Assembly: GCA_902772615.1 (NCBI GenBank)
Contig: CACYBC010000067.1
Location: 1-5,837, forward strand
From: an uncultured Ruminococcus sp.
Lineage (GTDB): Bacteria; Bacillota; Clostridia; Oscillospirales; Ruminococcaceae
Length of the DNA: 5,837 bases
Reading direction: 5' to 3'
Under the pieces are notes generated by a model. It had not been told where the DNA came from, did no database searches, and saw only the letters and a program-made list of their open reading frames with translations. The position numbers and the translations under genes are program-made. Below are positions 1 to 4,701 of this stretch, one piece after another (positions within the stretch are counted from its first letter, which is position 1; each line of letters begins with the position of its first letter).

Positions 1-71
1 GCGCGCTTATAGAAATAAAGGGGACCTTCTGCCACTCCTGTGGAAACACCTTTTCCCTGAATAGTGATCAT
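1..71 (-). CDS. ptsI: PTS Enzyme I (PEP-protein phosphotransferase), N-terminal fragment
   Basis: Only the first 23 codons are in the window; the gene runs off the left edge. The reverse strand reads MITIQGKGVSTGVAEGPLYF then YKR, which matches the conserved start of Enzyme I (the I-x-G-K/I-G-V-S-x-G-x-A-x-G-P beta strand). Enzyme I takes phosphate from PEP in the cytoplasm and hands it to His15 of HPr. The start is set by an AGGAG Shine-Dalgarno site at 79-83, seven bases upstream of the ATG. It follows ptsH by 68 bases on the same strand, the usual ptsH-ptsI order, with a hairpin between. The catalytic His and the PEP-binding domain are outside the window, so intactness cannot be judged. 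Confidence 0.85.
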   Translation of the reverse strand, partial: MITIQGKGVSTGVAEGPLYFYKR

Positions 72-104
72 CGGAATTCTCCTAACTGTTTTTTGGATTT
101 GAAA

Positions 105-131
105 GGAGCAGACTGCTGTGCCGTCTGCTCC
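105..131 (-). promoter_or_regulatory. Hairpin between ptsH and ptsI
   Basis: GGAGCAGAC at 105-113 pairs perfectly with GTCTGCTCC at 123-131 around a 9-base loop. In the minus-strand transcript the stem is followed only by UUUC and then A-rich sequence, so it is a poor intrinsic terminator. On the plus strand it is followed by GGCTTTT. It lies in the 68-base gap after the ptsH stop. It may protect the 3' end of ptsH mRNA or cause partial termination so that HPr is made in excess of Enzyme I. The stem is seen directly; the role is inferred. Confidence 0.55.
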
Positions 132-139
132 GGCTTTTA

Positions 140-400
140 TCAGAGGTTCTCTTTGAGCCAGGCGCTCAGGGATTCCACTACGGCATCTTCATCTCCGCCT
201 TCGACCGTGAACTTGACGGTCTCGCCCTGCTTTACGCCGAGGCCCATGACAGCCATGAGGCGAAGTCCGTCAACGGTCTTCTCGCCCTTCGTGAGGCTGA
301 TCTTGGAATCGGTGTACTTCTTGATCTCCTTGACGAGGTTTCCTGCGGGACGCGCGTGGATACCTACGGGATCTGTTACGACGAATTCAAATTCCTTCAT
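140..400 (-). CDS. ptsH: Phosphocarrier protein HPr
   Basis: 86 residues, the normal size of HPr. The active-site loop G13-I-H15-A-R17-P-A-G is intact; His15 accepts phosphate from Enzyme I and passes it to EIIA proteins such as UlaC, encoded on the divergent side. The second conserved block, L48-M-A-V-M-G-L-G-V, is also present. Against Bacillus subtilis HPr (KTVNLKSIMGVMSLG) the residue at the place of regulatory Ser46 is Arg47 (KTVDGLRLMAVMGLG), so HPr kinase could not modify it there. An AAGGAG site at 407-412, six bases before the ATG, fixes the start. It lies 36 bases after ulaF and before ptsI, which suggests co-transcription with the ascorbate catabolic genes. Identity as an HPr is very secure; whether it is the only HPr of the cell cannot be seen. 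Confidence 0.95.
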   Translation of the reverse strand: MKEFEFVVTDPVGIHARPAGNLVKEIKKYTDSKISLTKGEKTVDGLRLMAVMGLGVKQGETVKFTVEGGDEDAVVESLSAWLKENL

Positions 401-436
401 GATGTTCTCCTTTGATGTTGATAGGCATCAGCCTTC

Positions 437-1132
437 TCAGTTCTGTCCGTAGTAGGCGTTGGCGCCGTGCTTACGGTAATAGTGCTTGTCCTGAAGTTCC
501 TGCGGCGCGGGCTGCACCTTGGGCTGTATCAGTTCGGTCCAGAACGCCATCTTTGCGACCTCTTCGAGGACGACTGCGCAGTGGACTGAATCTTCCGGGT
601 TCTTGCCCCAGCAGAAGGGTCCGTGGTTCTTGCACAGGACGGCGGAAACAGCCTCATAGTCCTTGTTCAGTCTTGCGAACTCATTGACGATCAGGTGCCC
701 CGTGTTCTCTTCGTAGGCTTCCTCGATCTCTTCGGCTGTCAGGCAGCGGAGAGTCGGGACCTCGCCGTAGAAATAGTCCGCGTGGGTGGTGCCGTAGCAG
801 GGAATGCTCCTGCCGGACTGCGCCCAGCTGGTGGCGAAGGGTGAATGGGTATGCACTACTCCGCCGATGTTGGGGAACGCCTTGTAAAGTTCCACATGGG
901 TGGCTGTGTCGGAGGAGGGCTTCAGTTTTCCTTCCACGACCTTGCCGTTGAGATCCACGACTACCATGTCTTCCGCCTTCATGATGTCATAATCGACACC
1001 GCTGGGCTTGATGACGACCAGTCCGCTCTCGCGGTCGATGCCCGAGACATTGCCCCAGGTGAATGTGACAAGGCCATACTTCGGCAGAAGCATATTGGCC
1101 TCAAATACTTCTTTCTTGAGCTGCTCTAACAT
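437..1132 (-). CDS. ulaF: L-ribulose-5-phosphate 4-epimerase (UlaF/AraD family)
   Basis: 231 residues, the same size as E. coli AraD, UlaF and SgbE. It interconverts L-ribulose-5-phosphate and D-xylulose-5-phosphate, a zinc-dependent retro-aldol/aldol reaction of the class II aldolase fold. The metal and catalytic residues of AraD all appear one position earlier: Asp75 (SSDT), His94 and His96 (VHTHSPFA), His170 (CKNHG), Asp119 (THADYF) and Tyr228 (NAYYG). The N-terminal TWGNVSG and KPSGV phosphate-binding motifs are present. Sequence alone does not separate AraD from UlaF; the adjacent ulaE and the ulaG/ulaC/ulaA context favour UlaF. The Shine-Dalgarno AAAGGAG (1144-1150) sits 11 bases before the ATG, slightly far. 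It begins 20 bases after ulaE and is followed by ptsH. Confidence 0.93.
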   Translation of the reverse strand: MLEQLKKEVFEANMLLPKYGLVTFTWGNVSGIDRESGLVVIKPSGVDYDIMKAEDMVVVDLNGKVVEGKLKPSSDTATHVELYKAFPNIGGVVHTHSPFATSWAQSGRSIPCYGTTHADYFYGEVPTLRCLTAEEIEEAYEENTGHLIVNEFARLNKDYEAVSAVLCKNHGPFCWGKNPEDSVHCAVVLEEVAKMAFWTELIQPKVQPAPQELQDKHYYRKHGANAYYGQN

Positions 1133-1152
1133 TTCGATGATATCTCCTTTGC

Positions 1153-2025
1153 TTAATGTGCCAAATTTTCAGCCGACGCCTCTATCTTTTCCCTGAGGAA
1201 CTTCGCGGAATCGGCGATCACGCTCATGTAGTCCTGGCCCTTCTGGTACCAGAACTCGCCGGTGAACATCCTTACGCCCATCCTGAGACTGGCTTCGATG
1301 CAGCGCTCGTACTCGGTGTGTCCGGTGCTTTCCCCGAAGTTCATGTCCCTGTAAAGCCCCGGCTTGGTCTCCTTGAGATGGACAGCGAAAATGTGTCCCG
1401 CTCCGAGCATCATATCCTCCACCACATCGGTGCCGTAAAGCACCGCGGCATTCTTGAGGTTCCCTATGTCGGGATAGACTCCGAGCCAGGGAGATCCGAT
1501 CTCGCTGACGTACTTCATGGATTTCTCGACGGTATCCATGAACGGCGTCTCCATGGTCTCGAACGCGAGGACCACTCCGGCCTTAGCGGCCATGTCGACT
1601 GACCTGCGCAGGTTCTCCGCGAACCATTTTCTGGTGTCGTCGTCGCCCTGCTCATAGTACACGTCGTATCCTGCGAGCTGGATGACGGATATTCCGGCGT
1701 TGTCGGCGAATCTAATCGCCTTCTCCATTATATCCAAAGAACGTCTGCGTGTCTCGCTGTCATGGGAGCCAAACGGATATTTTCTGTGTCCGGAAAGGCA
1801 CATTGTCAGCAGCGGAGCATCCATCGCCCTTGACAGCGCTCCGAGCTCTCTCTGCCTGGAGGCGTCCCACTCAAGGCGCTCCTGTCTCCAGTCGGTCTCG
1901 TCCACACTTATCTCCAGCCTGTCGAACCCGCACTGTTTGGCTATGGCGAACATCTGGGGGAAAGTCATTCCCACCGGTATCGCCTTCTCATAAAGTCCCA
2001 GTGAATAGGATCTGTTCTCTTCCAT
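1153..2025 (-). CDS. ulaE: L-ribulose/L-xylulose-5-phosphate 3-epimerase UlaE
   Basis: 290 residues from the chosen start. It converts L-xylulose-5-phosphate to L-ribulose-5-phosphate, the step before UlaF. It matches E. coli UlaE throughout: LGLYEKAIP near the start, EISVDETD, the block CLSGHRKYPFGS, IQLAGYDVYY, YPDIGNL and HLKETKPG. These belong to the xylose-isomerase-like TIM-barrel family. Likely metal ligands, counted from this start, are Glu156, Asp186, His216 and Glu257. The frame is open four codons further, to ATG 2037, which would overlap the upstream stop as ATGA; I prefer ATG 2025 because GAGGTG at 2030-2035 is a well-placed Shine-Dalgarno for it, and E. coli UlaE begins at a similar distance from the YEKA motif. 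The propeller gene ends 8 bases upstream, so the two are probably translationally coupled. Confidence 0.95.
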   Translation of the reverse strand: MEENRSYSLGLYEKAIPVGMTFPQMFAIAKQCGFDRLEISVDETDWRQERLEWDASRQRELGALSRAMDAPLLTMCLSGHRKYPFGSHDSETRRRSLDIMEKAIRFADNAGISVIQLAGYDVYYEQGDDDTRKWFAENLRRSVDMAAKAGVVLAFETMETPFMDTVEKSMKYVSEIGSPWLGVYPDIGNLKNAAVLYGTDVVEDMMLGAGHIFAVHLKETKPGLYRDMNFGESTGHTEYERCIEASLRMGVRMFTGEFWYQKGQDYMSVIADSAKFLREKIEASAENLAH

Positions 2026-2029
2026 CCGG

Positions 2030-2035
2030 CACCTC
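2030..2035 (-). promoter_or_regulatory. Ribosome binding site deciding the ulaE start
   Basis: GAGGTG on the minus strand, four bases before ATG 2025 and partly inside the stop region of the preceding gene. The alternative ATG at 2037 has no purine-rich site before it (the sequence there encodes the end of the propeller protein, LYE). Confidence 0.6.
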
Positions 2036-3083
2036 ATTCATACAGCGTGTAGAGAGCGACTTCGTCGGTCTCTCTGTTGGCGGCGAGGATCATGTCCCTG
2101 TTGCCGTTTCTGAAGTGCATGCAGTTTGCGGGACCTGCTCCGGCATCCAGAACGTCGATGACATAGTCCGTTCCGTCGTGGTAAACAGCCAGGAGTTCTC
2201 TGTCCTCCTGACGGTTGCCGATCAGAGCCACCTGTCTTCCGAACAGTTCGGCTCCCCAGATCGCATGCAGGAACGGCATCTTTTTGCCGCAGGTGAATAC
2301 CTCTTTGAATCCTTCGCCGCTGTCCTTGTAGACCGAGAGAGTATCGCCGTGGAACGGCGAGAGGATCAGAAGCTCTCTGTTCCCGTCTCCGTCATAGTCC
2401 TGGTAGAGCATGTCGCTGGTCGGCACTTCGAGGACACACTCGGCCTTCCACTCTCCGCCCTTCTCCTCGGGCAGATCCACTCTGTAGACACCGTTCTCGG
2501 TTCCCACCATGAAGAATCCGTATCCGTTCTCCTCGCAGCGGCAGAATCCGTGGTTCTTGTACAGTCCGCTCACCAGCGGCTGCAGCTTGAGCTGGTTGTC
2601 TTCGCCGTATTCCCTGATATTCTCCGGAAGTTCGGCCACCCAGATCCTTCCCGGGCAGGTCCAGTCATCCCTGAATGCATGCGCAGATTTCAACGTGCAG
2701 GCGATCAGATACCAGACACCTCTGCGCTGCGCCACCCCGAACCTGTGCACGAAGGGCAGATCGCAGAGCACATGGCACTTCCATTCTCCGTTCTCCCTGG
2801 TGTAATAGACTATCTTGGCGTCTGCGGAATCGTTGGGCGAATAGAATTTCTGCGTCGCAAGCAGCACGGGATCGTCATCCTCGGAAAGCGGATACTGGCA
2901 CAGTGTCATGACCCCGCCGGGTCCCTCCCACAGAGTTCCCTCCTTGTTTCCCTCCAGATCATACATATAGCAGGGATCGGTCTTCTCTGCGGCGGTGATA
3001 ATATGGCGCTTCCCGTCAAAATCGAATTCCGCAACGGCGTAGCATTTATTGAGTTGGTCTATGACCTTTTTTTCTGCTCTCAT
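2034..3083 (-). CDS. Cytoplasmic VCBS/FG-GAP-type beta-propeller protein, unknown function
   Basis: 349 residues from the chosen start (MRAEKKVIDQLNKCY). I do not recognise a named family. It is rich in short beta-strand repeats with W, Y, G and D at turns. One clear calcium-loop of the FG-GAP/VCBS type, DYDGDGNRELL, lies at about residues 229-239, and weaker cognates are DFDGK near 21 and RNGNRDMIL near 325. Histidines recur near the start of successive repeats (PFVH 114, KNH 178, PFLH 273, NCMH 323), which could place them round the central channel of a propeller and bind a metal or substrate. No signal peptide or membrane segment is visible, so it is probably cytosolic, unlike many FG-GAP proteins. 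It lies between ulaG and ulaE, with only 8 bases before ulaE, so a role in ascorbate or related lactone/sugar-acid metabolism is inferred. An aldos-2-ulose dehydratase-like or lactonase-like enzyme, or a non-catalytic binding protein, are the options. The frame extends ten codons further to ATG 3113, but that ATG lies in the middle of a perfect hairpin and lacks a Shine-Dalgarno; GGAG at 3091-3094 serves ATG 3083. Confidence 0.8.
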   Translation of the reverse strand: MRAEKKVIDQLNKCYAVAEFDFDGKRHIITAAEKTDPCYMYDLEGNKEGTLWEGPGGVMTLCQYPLSEDDDPVLLATQKFYSPNDSADAKIVYYTRENGEWKCHVLCDLPFVHRFGVAQRRGVWYLIACTLKSAHAFRDDWTCPGRIWVAELPENIREYGEDNQLKLQPLVSGLYKNHGFCRCEENGYGFFMVGTENGVYRVDLPEEKGGEWKAECVLEVPTSDMLYQDYDGDGNRELLILSPFHGDTLSVYKDSGEGFKEVFTCGKKMPFLHAIWGAELFGRQVALIGNRQEDRELLAVYHDGTDYVIDVLDAGAGPANCMHFRNGNRDMILAANRETDEVALYTLYE

Positions 3084-3090
3084 ATCAAAA

Positions 3091-3094
3091 CTCC
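3091..3094 (-). promoter_or_regulatory. Ribosome binding site deciding the propeller gene start
   Basis: GGAG on the minus strand, seven bases before ATG 3083. It begins three bases after the foot of the 3098-3127 hairpin, so a ribosome loading here would contact that structure. Confidence 0.6.
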
Positions 3095-3097
3095 ATG

Positions 3098-3127
3098 CCT
3101 CTGCACCGGGCATGCCCGGTGCAGAGG
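3098..3127 (-). promoter_or_regulatory. Perfect 30-base palindrome / RNA hairpin between ulaG and the propeller gene
   Basis: Arms CCTCTGCACCGGG (3098-3110) and its exact complement (3115-3127) flank a central CATG; the whole 30 bases are a perfect palindrome. As RNA it forms a 13-bp, G+C-rich stem with a 4-base loop. On the minus strand the stem is followed by GCATGGAGTTTTG, so there is no immediate U-tract and it is not a standard intrinsic terminator. It sits in the 71-base gap downstream of the ulaG stop. Likely roles are stabilising the ulaG 3' end, partial termination, or restricting ribosome access to the next gene. A protein-binding DNA palindrome is the other possibility. Confidence 0.75.
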
Positions 3128-3154
3128 TTCTTTACACAATAAGTTCGTTCCGGA

Positions 3155-4258
3155 TCACAGTACGCTGCGGTACGGGACGTTGGGCTCGTACTCGAAGCAG
3201 TCATGGAATCCCCTGTCATGGTGATAGGCCATGCGATCCTTGTCATCGGGGTACACATAGTGTCCGCCCACTTCCCAGAAGAAGGGATGGAACTTGTAGT
3301 CCAGACGGTCCTTCCTCATCTCCCAGAGGACCTTGATCTCGTTGACGTCGGCCTGGAAGTTGGTCCACACATCGTGATGGATCGGGATGACCACCTTGCA
3401 CTGCAGAGCCTCGGCCATGCGAAGCACATCGGTCGCTTCCATCTTGTCCTGGATTCCAACGGGGTTGCATCCGAACGCCGCGGTTGCGACGTCGATGTCG
3501 TAATCCTTGCCGTGCTTGGCGAAATAGATGGAGTAATGGGAGTCGCCGCTGTGATAGATGTTTCCGCCGGGGGTCTTGATGATGTAGTTGACGGCCTTCT
3601 CATCCATGTCCGTCGGGCACTTGCCGGCCAGGTCTTCCCTGTCGGGACCCGTGGAGTCTGTGGTGACGATGCAGGTGCGGTCGAAGGAGTCGACTGCCAC
3701 GATCTCGATATCCTTGATCTTGATCACGTCGCCGGGCTTGACCACTATGCAGCGGTCTGCGGGCACGCCCCAGTCGATCCAGTAGTCGACGCACTTCTGT
3801 GCACCGATGAAGGGCACCGGGATCTCGTTGCCGTTCTCGTCAGTCGTTGTCATGCCGCTGTTGACTACGTGGGCGGCGAGCTCCGCGCTCATATGGTCCT
3901 GATGATAGTGTGTGGCCAGGACCGCATCCAGATGATTGATCATGAATGGATCGATGACGAACGGAACGTTCCTGAGGTTGGGCTGCATGGCGCGGACGCC
4001 GGCCATGTTGGCCATCTGATGTCCGACCTTCATCTTGCCGTCTCCGTGTGTCCTCTTGCCGTTTCCGGCCCAGAGGTCGACAGTGATGTTGGCGCCGCCG
4101 GGTGTCTTGAACCACATTCCGACGCAGCCGAGCCACCACATGGCGACGGTGCCGGGCTTGACTTCCCAGTTGTCGATCTCTTCAGTGAGCCATGTCCCCC
4201 ACTCCGGGAAGGTGCTCATGACCCATTTTTCTCTGGTCATCTCGCTGATCTTGCTCAT
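3155..4258 (-). CDS. ulaG: L-ascorbate-6-phosphate lactonase UlaG
   Basis: 367 residues. It hydrolyses L-ascorbate-6-phosphate to 3-keto-L-gulonate-6-phosphate in the cytoplasm, the first enzymatic step after PTS uptake. It aligns with E. coli UlaG from end to end: STFPEWGTWL, AMWWLGCVG, GHQMANMAGV, CIVVKPGDV, DIEIVAVDSFDR, AVNYIIKTPGG, YHSGDSHYS and the C-terminal PNVPYRSVL. The metallo-beta-lactamase metal motif is His117-Y-His119-Q-Asp121-His122; further likely ligands are Asp239 (SGDSH) and His294/His295 (IPIHHD). A short extra loop (about residues 133-147) separates it from the E. coli protein. The frame is open six codons further to ATG 4276, but ATG 4258 gives the MSKI start like E. 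coli and has AGGAGG at 4265-4270 six bases away. It is the first gene of the minus-strand operon. Confidence 0.97.
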   Translation of the reverse strand: MSKISEMTREKWVMSTFPEWGTWLTEEIDNWEVKPGTVAMWWLGCVGMWFKTPGGANITVDLWAGNGKRTHGDGKMKVGHQMANMAGVRAMQPNLRNVPFVIDPFMINHLDAVLATHYHQDHMSAELAAHVVNSGMTTTDENGNEIPVPFIGAQKCVDYWIDWGVPADRCIVVKPGDVIKIKDIEIVAVDSFDRTCIVTTDSTGPDREDLAGKCPTDMDEKAVNYIIKTPGGNIYHSGDSHYSIYFAKHGKDYDIDVATAAFGCNPVGIQDKMEATDVLRMAEALQCKVVIPIHHDVWTNFQADVNEIKVLWEMRKDRLDYKFHPFFWEVGGHYVYPDDKDRMAYHHDRGFHDCFEYEPNVPYRSVL

Positions 4259-4264
4259 ATTCTT

Positions 4265-4270
4265 CCTCCT
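4265..4270 (-). promoter_or_regulatory. Ribosome binding site of ulaG
   Basis: AGGAGG on the minus strand, six bases before ATG 4258. It excludes the in-frame ATG at 4276, which lies upstream of this site. Confidence 0.8.
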
Positions 4271-4329
4271 AAGCATCTTTGTGACGCATTATCGATCGGA
4301 TTAAGGTCGGTCTTTTCGAAATGATGTTA

Positions 4330-4341
4330 AGCATTTTCGCC
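4330..4341 (+). repeat. Direct repeat copy 1 (AGCATTTTCGCC)
   Basis: This 12-mer recurs with one change 173 bases to the right as AGCACTTTCGCC (4503-4514); both are followed by A/T-rich sequence containing AAT. One copy lies in the ulaG leader, the other on the ulaC side of the candidate ulaG promoter. Related CGAAAAG words occur on the minus strand at 4312-4318 and the plus strand at 4396-4402. Paired operators for a shared regulator are possible; chance similarity is not excluded. Confidence 0.4.
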
Positions 4342-4343
4342 AA

Positions 4344-4365
4344 TAACGATCATATAACTATCATA
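4344..4365 (+). repeat. Tandem 11-bp direct repeats, TAACNATCATA x2
   Basis: TAACGATCATA (4344-4354) is followed immediately by TAACTATCATA (4355-4365), ten of eleven bases identical. The 11-bp period is close to one helical turn, so a protein could read both on the same DNA face. TATCATA occurs again on the opposite strand at 4423-4429, in the candidate ulaG -10. They lie about 50-75 bases downstream of the predicted ulaG transcript start, where a bound repressor would block elongation. Confidence 0.5.
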
Positions 4366-4423
4366 AACGGCACATTATTTTGCTGTCTCTGATCACGAAA
4401 AGGATCCATGACCCTATGGGGAT

Positions 4424-4453
4424 ATGATACTTTCTTTTGCCGTCTGCGGTCAA
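4424..4453 (-). promoter_or_regulatory. Candidate sigma-70-type promoter for the ulaG operon
   Basis: On the minus strand TTGACC (4448-4453) and TATCAT (4424-4429) are separated by 18 bases; each matches five of six consensus positions. Transcription would start near 4417, giving a leader of about 160 bases before ulaG. No closer promoter with both boxes was found by eye. Confidence 0.5.
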
Positions 4454-4502
4454 TAAGAATCCGCATAATAAACGTTATTTGGGGGATGTGTCGATTAAAT
4501 TC

Positions 4503-4514
4503 AGCACTTTCGCC
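4503..4514 (+). repeat. Direct repeat copy 2 (AGCACTTTCGCC)
   Basis: Eleven of twelve bases match the copy at 4330-4341. It is about 130 bases upstream of the candidate ulaC -35 box and 50 bases upstream of the ulaG -35. A minor hairpin, GCCT-AATC-AGGC, overlaps its right end (4512-4523). Confidence 0.4.
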
Positions 4515-4542
4515 TAATCAGGCAGCAAATTAATGTGAAAAC

Positions 4543-4554
4543 TGCATATATGCA
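4543..4554. promoter_or_regulatory. 12-bp palindrome TGCATATATGCA, possible operator
   Basis: A perfect 12-bp palindrome, flanked by AAA-AC on the left and T-TTT on the right so that three more base pairs match beyond one mismatch. A dyad of this size in a divergent promoter region is typical of a dimeric repressor site, but no regulator is known. Confidence 0.35.
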
Positions 4555-4577
4555 TTTTGCCCTCCGGAGCTTGTGGC

Positions 4578-4598
4578 GTTTGTGCGTTTTTCACAAAC
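4578..4598. promoter_or_regulatory. Inverted repeat GTTTGTG-N7-CACAAAC, possible operator
   Basis: Perfect 7-bp arms (4578-4584 and 4592-4598) around a 7-base spacer, centred about 55 bases upstream of the candidate ulaC -35 box. A second small inverted repeat, GTTTTT-CCGC-AAAAAC, follows at 4604-4619, and CGTTTTTC occurs in both, 18 bases apart (4585 and 4603). The position suits activator or repressor binding for ulaC-ulaA. Confidence 0.4.
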
Positions 4599-4643
4599 TT
4601 GCCGTTTTTCCGCAAAAACTATCAAAAAACAAACAAATAATCA

Positions 4644-4672
4644 TTGATTTTGTTTTCCGGCTCAAGTAACAT
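4644..4672 (+). promoter_or_regulatory. Candidate promoter for ulaC-ulaA
   Basis: TTGATT (4644-4649) and TAACAT (4667-4672) are 17 bases apart; each matches four of six consensus positions. Transcription would begin near 4679, about 23 bases before the ulaC ATG. The boxes are weak, which fits a promoter needing activation, but the call is uncertain. Confidence 0.35.
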
Positions 4673-4685
4673 TACTGTGTGAGAA

Positions 4686-4693
4686 AGGAGGAG
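4686..4693 (+). promoter_or_regulatory. Ribosome binding site of ulaC
   Basis: AGGAGGAG; the last GGAG is eight bases before ATG 4702. A different-frame ATG at 4695 lies only three bases past AGGAGG, too close for good initiation, so 4702 is preferred. Confidence 0.65.
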
Positions 4694-4701
4694 CATGTCC
4701 A

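Larger units (their letters stand above)
4259..4701. other. Divergent control region between ulaG and ulaC
   Basis: 443 bases without a credible gene; visibly richer in A+T than the flanking genes. It holds the start signals for both operons: a candidate ulaG promoter (4424-4453), a candidate ulaC promoter (4644-4672), tandem 11-bp repeats (4344-4365), a distant repeated 12-mer (4330-4341 and 4503-4514), a 12-bp palindrome (4543-4554) and an inverted repeat (4578-4598). E. coli also has ulaG divergent from its transporter operon, controlled by the DeoR-family repressor UlaR from the shared region; the parallel suggests a regulator acting on both sides here. No regulator gene is in the window. 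Confidence 0.8.

Noticed and set aside
105..138. Rho-independent terminator for a plus-strand transcript
   Set aside because: The stem is followed by GGCTTTT on the plus strand, but no plus-strand gene precedes it; it is better treated as a structure within the ptsH-ptsI mRNA.
93..452. 119-codon plus-strand open frame over ptsH
   Set aside because: It overlaps HPr in antisense, has no ribosome binding site and no family resemblance.
3084..3113. Ten extra N-terminal codons of the propeller protein (start ATG 3113)
   Set aside because: That ATG lies at the centre of the perfect palindrome and lacks a Shine-Dalgarno site; ATG 3083 has GGAG seven bases upstream.
1749..3224. 491-codon open frame on the plus strand
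   Set aside because: It is antisense to ulaE and the propeller gene, and the translation has no recognisable family features. Both opposing genes have family motifs and Shine-Dalgarno sites; the long frame is a by-product of codon bias.
4259..4276. Six extra N-terminal codons of UlaG (start ATG 4276)
   Set aside because: The AGGAGG site lies inside this stretch and serves ATG 4258, which also gives the MSK start seen in E. coli UlaG.
3203..4324. 373-codon plus-strand open frame covering ulaG in antisense
   Set aside because: The product is an artificial-looking H/V/D/G-rich string, while ulaG on the other strand matches its family from end to end. A mirror frame of a G+C-rich gene.
4326..4341. 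Possible cre (CcpA) site, minus-strand GGCGAAAATGCTTAACA-like sequence
   Set aside because: It lacks the central CG and symmetry of a cre consensus, and the local HPr has no Ser46 to support CcpA control.
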